In this document: in pieces, positions 35,219 through 47,427 of the stretch | Layout of the letters: the number at the start of each line of letters is the position of its first letter | Numbering within the stretch: position 1 is the stretch's first letter | Assembly (NCBI GenBank): GCA_025093985.1 | Contig: JACAAK010000004.1 | Span: 3,472,001 to 3,536,000, forward strand | Source of the DNA: Calvatia gigantea | Lineage: Eukaryota > Basidiomycota > Agaricomycetes > Agaricales > Lycoperdaceae | DNA: 64,000 nt | Direction: 5' to 3' | Notes under the pieces: generated by a model | Told to the model about the DNA's origin: nothing | The model's input: the letters and a program-made list of their open reading frames with translations, nothing else | Database searches by the model: none | Position numbers and translations under genes: made by a program

Positions 35219-36301
35219 ATGAAGTTACTTGTTGGACTTCTTGCTGCCGGGGCGCTTGCCAATGCTCATCGTACGTTTATCTCCCCGATGCCTACCTACT
35301 GCCAAGGAAGGCACTAACACTTGTTCAAAAGATACTATGCAATATCTTTGGATCAACGGTGTAAGGATTTTTTAGATACACTGTCACAACATTCTGTTTT
35401 ACTAATATTTTTGCGACAGGTTGATCAGGGCAAGAACACTTTCATCCGTGTTCCTCCCAGCAACAACCCTGTCACCGATGTCACCTCCAAGGATATGACT
35501 TGTAACGTCAATGGCCTCTCCGGGGCGACAGTCGGCACCACAACAATCGCAGCTGGTACTACTATCACGTTCGTACCGGCGTTTTATCACCTTGCTCCTC
35601 CCAACTCACCAAAATTTTAACATTGGAACAGCTTTGAATGGCACCAGCACGACCAGCGCACAGGTGAAGACCCTCTTGCCGGTGGCCACAAGGGACCCTT
35701 CCAAGTCTACATTGCCAAGGCTCCCTCCACCGCTGCTTCCTTCGACGGCCAGGGCACTGTTTGGACCAAGATTTACTCTTCTGGTCTCCTCAATCCTGCG
35801 ACTAGCCAGTGGGCCTTTGATGTCGTGAATGCCAACGGTGGTAAGTACCACTGGGAATTTTCGGTAACACGCGGGCGTCGACTGACTGACCATAATGACA
35901 GGCAAACACTCAGTCACAATCCCTGCATCGCTGCCCGCTGGTGAATACCTCCTCCGCGCCGAGCAGGTGAGCTTTCCTTATCTGCGCGGGCGTATCTCGG
36001 GCTTGTAAGGACTAACACTTTAATTAAGCTTGCTCTGCACGTCGCTTCCACCTACCCAGGTGCCCAATTCTATGTCGGCTGTGCTCAGGTCAAGATCACT
36101 GGTGGAGGTAGTGCCAGCCCACCCAAGATTGCCATTCCTGGCGCTTACCAGGGCTCTGACCCCGGCATAACTGTACGTTCTTATCTCATCGACATAGTTA
36201 GTCGAATTACTAGGAAACTCACTTGCTTGAAACCCTAGGTTAACATCTACAACAACCTCCAGAGCTACACCGCTCCTGGTGGCCCCGTCTGGAGTGGTTA
36301 A
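35219..36301 (+). CDS. AA9 lytic polysaccharide monooxygenase (paralogue)
   Basis: Seven exons with the same lengths as the gene at 21471: 35219-35270, 35332-35360, 35420-35568, 35632-35840, 35902-35966, 36029-36172, 36239-36301, giving 236 aa. The signal peptide [16 protein letters not shown] is followed by [11 protein letters not shown], with the copper His at the mature N-terminus. [16 protein letters not shown] and [11 protein letters not shown] complete the copper site, and the protein ends PGGPVWSG. Role as for the paralogue: secreted oxidative cleavage of cellulose or other glucans. Coding divergence from the first gene is moderate, so this duplication is older than the capture event in element A. 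Start chosen for the signal peptide and TATA spacing. Confidence 0.93.
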
Positions 36302-37015
36302 ACGTAAAAGTGTCAATATTAACTTCCAAATCAATTCCAAATCGCTTACTTGGTTTACTATGCGCTCAATCGCGCCTGTCCATGTCATAAGTCCTCATGA
36401 TGGGAAGTGCGCTTATAAACTTCAAACGGTGAATGAGTCTATGTCGAGGCTGACACCAAAACGGAACCATTTTGGAACTGAGCCCCGCCTGAGCGCGCAA
36501 ATTAACGATGCCGCCATCTTCCTCAGTGACAGATTACCGGAGAACGGGAGGGTAGCGTTTAAGGTGGTGAGGGATACGGCGAGGTGATAAGCTGTTATGT
36601 ATGGTCAATCACAAGGCACAAGAGAACTGAGAAAACGTGACAAACCTACAACGTTTAAAGTACAAAGAAAAAAGGAACACAAGAGTATAGCAAGGATTTT
36701 CATATCCAATGTGATCCGGGTGAACGTCTGGCGAAACAGTTGTCCATTATTCGCTGTGGGTCCATCTTCAACGTCCTCGGGCACAAGTACTGCATTGCGT
36801 TTGGTCTTCCAAGAGAGAATAGTATTCTTTGCCCCAGTAGATTGACAGGTGCAGTTGGCAAGATGAAACATGTATTGCAAGGCTTCACAGGATAGTCGAC
36901 TTCAGTACCGGTCAGTGAGATTGGAACAGAGTTTTACGTAAAACAAATCAGGGATTAGGAACATTAGGAACCGGGTATCCAATGAATGATAGGAGCAACC
37001 TCATCCTTCGTCCGT
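36302..37015. other. Intergenic stretch
   Basis: No gene I can support. Short frames on both strands (36597-36845 plus and 36605-36880 minus) overlap and lack motifs. Confidence 0.4.
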
Positions 37016-38021
37016 ATGGCTTCCTTCAGCAGTTGCCAGAAATTGCGACAGGCGTCCACTGCGGGACGTATCGCGACCCTCCAGGCGGAACAAAAAGCGG
37101 AGGCTGAAAGGTTGCAACAGGGCTTGAAGGAAAAGCAGGCAAGAGAACGGGCAGAGCTCGAAGAGCAGCTGAAGAGGGAGGCACAGGCGCTGGAGCTTGA
37201 GGAGGAGAAACGCCGGAGGGCAGCGGAAAGGAAACGCCGAGAGGCAGGAGTATGGGAGTCGGGTGAGGGGCAAAGGCAGAAGAGGGCTCGAATATCGGAA
37301 AAGCAACAGCACGCTAGGAGTTCCAAGAATAGCCAGGTGTCAGCAGGTCCAAGCTTATCCACGATAAGGTCCGGTAACACGAAGAGGAAGCAGGCATCGA
37401 CAGATTCAGATGATCCAGAGACAAACAGGGAGCATGAGAGTAACGACGTGTAAGAAATAGAGGAGCAGGAATGGGTACCAAGGGGGAAGGACAAAGGGAA
37501 GATGAGTGAAATGGGTAAGGCAATCGGCTCGAGCCCCACCCGACAGCCAAAATCGCTACGTTCGTTGTGCCGAAGCGAACGTGAAATGGTGCACGTTGCG
37601 GGGGTAAACAATCGGTGCAGCCTCCCGTGTTTTTGGCTAACCGGTCCCGCAGGAAGCGCAGCTGCCGAAGGTGCGTCAAACTCAGGAGGAAGTGCGTGCC
37701 AGAGGAAAAGTATAGGACGGTTATGTATGCCACGAAGGTCGACAGAGTTCCCTGATTGCTCTAAGTCCACAAACCGGTCAATTCGTAGATGATTTGAAGA
37801 TGCTAGACACGACTGGACAAGAGATATTTAATGCTCTTCCACGGGCCACTGCGGTCCTTACAGAAAATAACCGGGCCCTCACGGAAAATACTCAGGCCAT
37901 GAAAAAGTGGGCGGGGGAGATGAAGAAAGTCAGTGAGTCATTCATGAGGGAAAGGGGAATGGCTGCGGGCCTAGCAACCCGTAAAGTTGAAGCAGATGAT
38001 CCCAAAATAAAGTGGGTGTAA
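37016..38021 (+). pseudogene. Coiled-coil, Cys-cluster family gene, degraded copy
   Basis: An open frame from ATG 37016 to 37453 encodes a highly charged coiled coil (EQKAEAERLQQGLKEKQ, LEEEKRRRAAERKRREAG) with a basic linker. Its relatives lie on the minus strand at 39690-40446 and 42090-42734. In the relatives the frame continues into CVSCAKANVEC and then CKRCVKHRKKC, two C-x2-C-x6-C clusters that recall a loose fungal zinc cluster. Here the counterpart reads in another frame after the stop (RCAEANVKWC near 37569, CRRCVKLRRKC near 37669), with the first Cys changed to Tyr. A last conserved block near 37785-38021 (MLDTTGQEIFNALPRATAVL...) ends at TAA. Function unknown; possibly DNA-binding. 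Start chosen by alignment to MAFFSRSQKMQQAS in the third copy. Confidence 0.5.
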
Positions 38022-38530
38022 CGGAAGTACATCAGAAGAGCGGCCCGGTTCATTGCTTGTAAGGGACTGGTAGTAATAATATCCGAGGGACCGAGCTTAA
38101 AGCACATGCGCTATTGACCACCGTGTTTACTGACCTCCGTCCCAACTTGTGTACTCCAATACTTACGAATATTTAACAAACCCACTGTGTCCATCCACTC
38201 GGAAATGAAACTTGAGGCTATCTTCTGATGGGACGGCATTCTGTCCGCTAATCGCGCCAAGTTTATGAAGGATAAAGGTGATCCAAGGTAAAAGTGCGCA
38301 AGGATCAGCCGAGAAATGGACAATCGCCATCGCAGAAATATGCTCTCAGTTCCGCTAGCCAATACACACGCCATGCAAGATAATTCCTAGGCCATTCTGG
38401 GTATCCGGGTGCCGTTCATGCTCTACCACAATGGAAGCTCCTCCTTACACACCAACGCGTCATGTATTTAAAAGGCCATGCTGGTGATCAACAGGATAGG
38501 GGCCCTCTCTCCTGCTGACCTGGAAGAAAA
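38022..38530. other. Intergenic stretch ahead of the hydrolase gene
   Basis: No supportable gene. A minus frame at 38111-38374 lacks motifs. It presumably holds the promoter of the gene at 38531. Confidence 0.4.
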
Positions 38531-39509
38531 ATGACCCCAGATCATTTCACGAAGTACGAATCTCGCTTTATTAAATCGGCGGACGGCACAGAGATCTATA
38601 CCGACGCAGTGGGGAACCGTTCTCCAACCTCTCCGGTTATCGTTCTGATACACGGAGGGGGTATGGTCAAAGCCGCATTTGACCCCATCTTTGAGGATCA
38701 CGAATGGACCTCTAGCACATTTCTGGTGAGCTCGTTCCAGGTCGTCGAATCCAAGCTGAGTCGGTGGGGGACTTATAGGTCCGGTACGACACCCGTGGAC
38801 ATGGCAGGAGCGGGAAACCAGCGACAGACGAGGGATGGGAATCCAAGCGTATGTCAGAGGATTTCGAGGCCGTTTGTAAGGAATTCAATGTGAGCCACGC
38901 GTTTGGTCTCGGATGGAGTATTGGTGGTATGCCAAATCTCTTGAATTCAACCCAAACAAAAACTTATGCTTCCTAGCTTCACATTTTGTGGACATCTTGG
39001 CCTATAACACCACTGTTACTATCCTTGGCCTGATTAATGTGGCCGGCGTAGTTTACCTTGAGCCATCCATCATCGAGAGCATCGCCAGACGCGAAGGCCT
39101 CGAGGTTGTAAAAAGGCTCATCGACCCCCCTTCGGTTGACGTTTTCCAAGAGACGGTATTCGACTTCCTTCACCTATGCTCAGAAAAGCTTTCTCCAGGC
39201 TTATTCCGCACCTTACTGGAAGGAATCCTCCTCCAACCGCGCTCAATAGTCGCGAGGTTGCTCAGTCGACCCCAAAATCCAGAGGCGCTCTTGCGGGAGG
39301 CACGAGAAGGAACGTTACCGATATTAATTCTGGCCGGTGGCAAGGACAAGCTTCTGAGTGTCGAGGGCTTGAAGGGGGTACTTCAGGAATTGGGGTGGCA
39401 GAAATATATATATGGTCATTTGGAAGAGGCTGACCATATGCCATGGGTTTCTTGCCGAGAGGCTTTCAAGGGCATGGTGTTGGGATGGGTGAAGAGGGGT
39501 CAATCCTAG
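38531..39509 (+). CDS. Alpha/beta-hydrolase fold protein
   Basis: Three exons (38531-38725, 38779-38926, 38977-39509) give 291 aa. The oxyanion region is VIVLIHGGG and the RYDTRGHGRSGKP strand follows the first intron. The nucleophile is Ser112 in GLGWSIGG, split from the next strand by intron 2. The likely acid is Asp238 in LAGGKDKLL and the catalytic base His268 in EEADHMPW. This order is that of peroxidase/esterase-like alpha/beta-hydrolases. The substrate cannot be inferred; no signal peptide is seen, so it is probably intracellular. Its 3' exon and downstream region are tandemly duplicated at 41367-43790, where the second gene copy is broken. Confidence 0.85.
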
Positions 39510-41190
39510 AATTTTCATAAAACATTAAAGCATCTCTACTTATTTCTGAATGGCCAAAACCTTTTCCCGACAATGTTGAATCCAAGCCTTCTAATGCGTA
39601 TGATGTGCCTAAGTTGACCAGGACTCCTTCCCCTCTTAACTTCCTTCACACCTTTGTCTTGACTTCGCCTGCTCCAACTTTATATGGCGCTAGACCAGCG
39701 GCCATCTCCTTTTCCTCGTAAGCGCACCAGATCTGCCCAACTCCACCAACTTTCTAAGGGGTGCGTCTAGATTTTGGAGCAGACTAGCGGTCTTCTCTTC
39801 GGCTACGGTTAGCTTCTTTATCGTATCTGTACACTCTATGAACTGGTCAGTTTGTGAACTTGGAGTGAACAGGAAACTCACTGTCGATCGCGGCAATCAG
39901 AGACGTGCTCTGATCCCCATTCTTTTCTTCTGGTACGCACTTTTTCCTGTGCTTGACACACCTTTTGCAGCTGCGCCTCCTGAGGGACCAGTCAGCCCAA
40001 CAACACGGGAGACTGCACCTATTGCTTACCCCCCTTGTGCACTACATTCCACATTCGCTTTGGCGCAACTAACGCAGCGATTCTGACTACCGAGCACGCC
40101 CCTAGTCGACTGCGCTGGTCTTGGTTCACCCAACCTCCGTCCCTTTGGGGCGCGTTCCTCTTCCGTGTCGCCACCCCCCTGCTTCCTCCTCGTCTCTGAA
40201 CCATCCAATTCTGCTGGCCCTCGCTTCCTCTTCAAACCTCCGGACCTTGCGGTGGAAAGGTCTGGTCCTGCGGGCGCCCGACCGTTTTGGGAGTTTATAA
40301 TGTATTGTAACTTCTCCAACGCTCGAGCCCTCTTCTGCCTTTGCATCTCCGCCTCCCGCACTTCCGCCTCTCTGCGCTTCCTTTCTGCTGCCTTCCGGCG
40401 TTTCTCCTCCTCTACCTCCAGAGCCTTCACCTCCCTCTTCAGTGGCTAGACTTCCACTTAGTGGGCCGTTAGACATGTGCAGGGAACGTAGATCGGCCGC
40501 AGACGAGACGGCATCTGATCTAGGTAGGACACCAATGCTTCCATTAACACCCCCACATATGTCATCCTGACACCCGAGATGTTCGTTGTCCATTCTGCCC
40601 TAGACCTGCCCTAACCCGTCCGTCTCTCGTGAGGTCTATTAGCTCTCGTGTACGGACTATTTCACTCTCCATTCTGGAACATTCCGACATTCCAAATGTT
40701 AGAAAACTGCTTTCGCACTTCACCATTGGCTTGTCCGGTACATTCCCTAGCGCGGAACCCTCCCTCTCATAGTCATCCATTCTGTTGTAAATCGGCAGTC
40801 GGGGTCACAAGACTTGCAAAATAATACTGTCTTGGTCTCTTTTGCTCAATAGGGTAGGTTCCAGAAGTTTGGACGTTTAACATTCATGAACGGAATCACG
40901 TCACCTTCATCTAATTTTCTGATCCATCTTTTCACAGAGACAGCGTGATGTCACTCTTGCGTGCCCTCCTCACGGCTTCTTGTCCATTACTCGGGATCCG
41001 CTTCCCCTGTGCTACTAACTTCCACCATTCGCTTTGCGACTAGTAGATCGATCCGGAGCGCCCTTTCCCTGCCGTCTTGGTACCAAGCTCCTCCCTTTGG
41101 GCGAGAAACCGTGACCGCAGATTTACTATAGCGAAAATAAGCACAGGTTTGACTACAAATAGAGTAGGTAACATATCCCGTTCACTCGTG
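38968..41190. repeat. Tandem duplication, left copy
   Basis: Matches 41367-43790 (offset about 2.4 kb). From 39152 to 40168 the copies look identical base for base at offset 2400. Each copy then has its own deletion: the left copy lacks the sequence found at about 42584-43019, and the right copy lacks that at about 40169-40427. The last part (CGCAGATTTACTATAGCG near 41117) reappears near 43713. Confidence 0.85.
39690..40446 (-). pseudogene. Coiled-coil, Cys-cluster family gene, copy lacking the 5' part
   Basis: The minus frame 40430-40026 starts inside the coiled coil (ALEVEEEKRRKAAERKRR) and runs through SQNRCVSCAKANVECSAQGG. It is followed in another frame by SCKRCVKHRKKCVPEEK and by a final block FIECTDTIKKLTVAEEK...RKRRWPLV (39896-39690), probably a separate exon. 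The first 55 or so residues present in the copy at 42734 are missing because of a deletion at about 40446. Two C-x2-C-x6-C clusters suggest metal binding. Function unknown. Confidence 0.5.
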
Positions 41191-41909
41191 AGTCGGTGGG
41201 GGACTTATGGTCGGGACGAACCAGCCAGGGATGAGGTGGAAACGACAGACGAGGGATGGTAATACCAGCGTATGTCAGGAATTTCGGCCTTTAAGACACT
41301 AATTACCACGCGTTTGGTTCGGATACATTGTGGTTGCCAATCCTAGTCCCCAAATCAAAAAGATCCTGATCCTAGCTTCACATTTTGTGGACATCTTGGC
41401 CTATAACACCACTGTTACTATCCTTGGCCTGATTAATGTGGCCGGCGTAGTTTACCTTGAGCCATCCATCATCGAGAGCATCGCCAGACGCGAAGGCCTC
41501 GAGGTTGTAAAAAGGCTCATCGACCCCCCTTCGGTTGACGTTTTCCAAGAGGACGGTATTCGACTTCCTTCACCTATGCTCAGAAAAGCTTTCTCCAGGC
41601 TTATTCCGCACCTTACTGGAAGGAATCCTCCTCCAACCGCGCTCAATAGTCGCGAGGTTGCTCAGTCGACCCCAAAATCCAGAGGCGCTCTTGCGGGAGG
41701 CACGAGAAGGAACGTTACCGATATTAATTCTGGCCGGTGGCAAGGACAAGCTTCTGAGTGTCGAGGGCTTGAAGGGGGTACTTCAGGAATTGGGGTGGCA
41801 GAAATATATATATGGTCATTTGGAAGAGGCTGACCATATGCCATGGGTTTCTTGCCGAGAGGCTTTCAAGGGCATGGTGTTGGGATGGGTGAAGAGGGGT
41901 CAATCCTAG
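41186..41909 (+). pseudogene. Second copy of the alpha/beta-hydrolase, broken
   Basis: The exon 2 region (41186-41340) is recognisable but eroded by several deletions; GHGRS and the GWSIGG nucleophile site are lost. The exon 3 part from 41376 is almost identical to 38977-39509, but has one extra G at about 41550 (CAAGAGGACGG against CAAGAGACGG), which shifts the frame. The Asp and His motifs can still be read in the shifted frame. The gene cannot make an active enzyme. Confidence 0.88.
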
Positions 41910-43790
41910 AATTTTCATAAAACATTAAAGCATCTCTACTTATTTCTGAATGGCCAAAACCTTTTCCCGACAATGTTGAATCCAAGCCTTCTAATGCGTA
42001 TGATGTGCCTAAGTTGACCAGGACTCCTTCCCCTCTTAACTTCCTTCACACCTTTGTCTTGACTTCGCCTGCTCCAACTTTATATGGCGCTAGACCAGCG
42101 GCCATCTCCTTTTCCTCGTAAGCGCACCAGATCTGCCCAACTCCACCAACTTTCTAAGGGGTGCGTCTAGATTTTGGAGCAGACTAGCGGTCTTCTCTTC
42201 GGCTACGGTTAGCTTCTTTATCGTATCTGTACACTCTATGAACTGGTCAGTTTGTGAACTTGGAGTGAACAGGAAACTCACTGTCGATCGCGGCAATCAG
42301 AGACGTGCTCTGATCCCCATTCTTTTCTTCTGGTACGCACTTTTTCCTGTGCTTGACACACCTTTTGCAGCTGCGCCTCCTGAGGGACCAGTCAGCCCAA
42401 CAACACGGGAGACTGCACCTATTGCTTACCCCCCTTGTGCACTACATTCCACATTCGCTTTGGCGCAACTAACGCAGCGATTCTGACTACCGAGCACGCC
42501 CCTAGTCGACTGCGCTGGTCTTGGTTCACCCAACCTCCGTCCCTTTGGGGCGCGTTCCTCTTCCGTGACCTCCCTCTTCAGTTGCTCTTCGAATTCTGCC
42601 CGCTCTCTCGCTTGTTTCTCCTTCAAGTCCCTCTGCAGCCTTTCAGACTCTGCTTCTTGTTCCACCTGGAAAGCTGCGATTCGTTCTGCAATGGACGCTT
42701 GCTGCATCTTCTGAGAACGGCTGAAGAAAGCCATATAGGTGAAGGGTGATCAAGGATTAATGAGACCTGAGGGTACTCACACCATTTATTGTGTTCCGGT
42801 TTCTCAGCATTCTCCACCTTCAACCCCATTTTATATAAAAACATGATTCTAATCACAATGACTGGCACCGGGGTCGTTCTCCTGTGAGGCCCCGCAATAC
42901 ACAAACTTCACCCAATAGTTTTTCGTCGGTGGAATTACTAAATCCTTCTAGAATCCGGCCTTTAAATTTCATATGTCAATTCAATCCGACACGGTCCATT
43001 GGATAGAGGAAAGATTTGGCTAGACTTCCACTTAGTGGCCGTTAGACTGGTGCAGGGAACGTAGATCGGCCGCAGACGAGACGGCATCTGATCTAGGTAG
43101 GACACCAATGCTTCCATTAACACCCCCACATATGTCATCCTGACACCCGAGATGTTCGTTGTCCATTCTGCCCTAACCTGCCCTAACCCGTCCGTCTCTC
43201 GTGAGGTCTATTAGCTCTCGTGTACGGACTATTTCACTCTCCATTCTGGAACATTCCGACATTCCAAATGTTAGAAAACTGCTTTCGCACTTCACCATTG
43301 GCTTGTCCGGTACATTCCCTAGCTCGGAACCCTCCCTCTCATAGTCATCCATTCTGTTGTAAATCGGCAGGTCGGGGTCACAAGACTTGCAAAATAATAC
43401 TGTCTTGGTCTCTTTTGCTCAATAGGGTAGGTTCCAGAAGTTTGGATGGTTTACATATCATAGGATCTAACTCTAACTCTTTTCTTTTTCTAATACCCAC
43501 ACAGATGATCAGCGATGATGTCACTCTTGGCCCTCCATTCACGCTTCTTGTCATTTTTTCACTTCTCGTATGCTTAACGACCCGTGCCTGCCTAACGTCA
43601 CCAACCAATACACTGAGTGTGATCTCAGATCTCAGGAGTCGTTCCATTCTTTGTCCCTGCTCGTCTTGTGAATGCCGGTGCTCCTTGCCCGTCGTCGTAG
43701 AAACCGTAGAAACCGCAGATTTACTATAGCGAAAATAAGCACAGGTTTGACTACAAATAGAGTAGGTAACATATCCCGTTCACTCGTGAT
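41367..43790. repeat. Tandem duplication, right copy
   Basis: Partner of 38968-41190. It contains the broken hydrolase, the third coiled-coil copy and the repeated end block (GTAACATATCCCGTTCACTCGTGA near 43767 and 41167). Confidence 0.85.
42090..42734 (-). pseudogene. Coiled-coil, Cys-cluster family gene, copy with internal deletion
   Basis: Starts MAFFSRSQKMQQASIAERIAAF at 42734 and keeps the first coil (LKEKQARERAEFEEQLKREV). It then jumps to EEERAPKGRRLGEPR because the middle, present at 40169-40427 in the left copy, is deleted in frame. It continues through CVSCAKANVECSAQGG and the same 3' blocks down to 42090. Together with 39690-40446 it shows what the ancestral gene contained. It could still be expressed as a short protein; function unknown. 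Confidence 0.5.
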
Positions 43791-44662
43791 ACACACGAGA
43801 ACCGAGGCGCCCAACTGCTGAGGATATGGTACTTAGTGGCAGAGAAAGGTTAGGTGATAGTAGGAAATTTCGTGTGTCTAAGAGTCCCGGTACTTAAAGA
43901 TACTTAATGTCCGTCTACGGAAATAGTGCTCATCGTGCAAGTCCATGGGACGCGACGATGGGCGCTGTCATGGCAGCAACCACTCCAGAGGCTCTGGAGC
44001 GGGTTTGCCACTCCAATACCCATCCATTTATATTGAGATGTAATTTAAATGGAATCTGTAACAATAGGATTACATCCAGGGTGTCTAAGGGGGAAGTGGA
44101 GAGGTTGGGTGAGGAGTCCTTACGTGTTTCCGAGTGTCTGGCAACCCTCCAAATTTGAAGCGTGAGCACGGTTAGGCTAGTCCATGTGGGCGAAGTGTCG
44201 TTACCTGTGTAATATACATCTGAATGCTTCAGATTTTCAGGATGAAGCGAGTCCTCCTGGGGCCGGAACATGGAAGCAAAGATTCGATGCAGGAATATCG
44301 AAGGGGGTTGGGCCAGTGGGTGCAAAAAATAAATTTCTGTATATTGGGCTTATAAGGTCTTTGACGCCGTGATGAACTGTGCAGATGGACGAATGCGAAC
44401 TCCTTCGCCCCGTTTCAGGTAGCTGCGAGAGGTACAGTTTTACCCCTGGCATTTTTCGTTTCAGGCAGTCGATGAGGAAAGTAACCAGGAAATCTTCAAG
44501 GAACAATACGATCGAAGAGATTCCTCAAGCTGCCAAGAATTTGATTAGCCCCCTTGGCAGAAAGTCCGATATAAGCGTCTATGGCTTGTAGTATACAAGA
44601 ATTAACACAATCTGCAACTTCCCAACCACACCAAGGGAAAAAAAAAAGCCAGATATACATTT
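43791..44662. other. Intergenic stretch between duplication and CDC7
   Basis: Several overlapping short frames on both strands, none with a motif. No RNA gene seen. Confidence 0.4.
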
Positions 44663-47102
<2,440 letters not shown>

Positions 47103-47210
47103 TGGAGACACTCAAAACAGATTCAGCGCGAGGGTCAATCACTTCCAGACGCGTCGAAGTCACGTGCTCGTGCACACCTGACACACAAAAAGCGATTTTT
47201 CCACTGGGGA

Positions 47211-47294
47211 TGACCACCGCAGGACTCGAACCTGCAACCTTTTGGTAACATTCAGCGATCGAAGCCAAACGCGCTACCATTGCGCCAGGTAGTC
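47211..47294 (-). tRNA. tRNA-Arg (UCG) with 12-nt intron
   Basis: 84 nt. Acceptor arms GACTACC / GGTGGTC with discriminator A. D arm GCGC. Anticodon stem TTTGG / CCAAA. T arm GCAGG / CCTGC with loop TTCGAGT. The anticodon loop CTTCGA-A is split after position 37 by the intron TCGCTGAATGTT, giving anticodon TCG. T-runs follow on the minus strand (pol III terminator, near 47183-47202). A near-identical gene lies at 57684. Confidence 0.92.
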
Positions 47295-47427
47295 ACACGG
47301 AAGAGGGACAATATTCAATATCCGACTGAGTGTGCGGCGTTGGGTGTGGTTTAAGTGCGTCTTTGAGCGGATTGAGCGCAACTTCCATGTCGGATTGAGT
47401 CGAGCTGCCGACTGTCTGCCCCCACAC

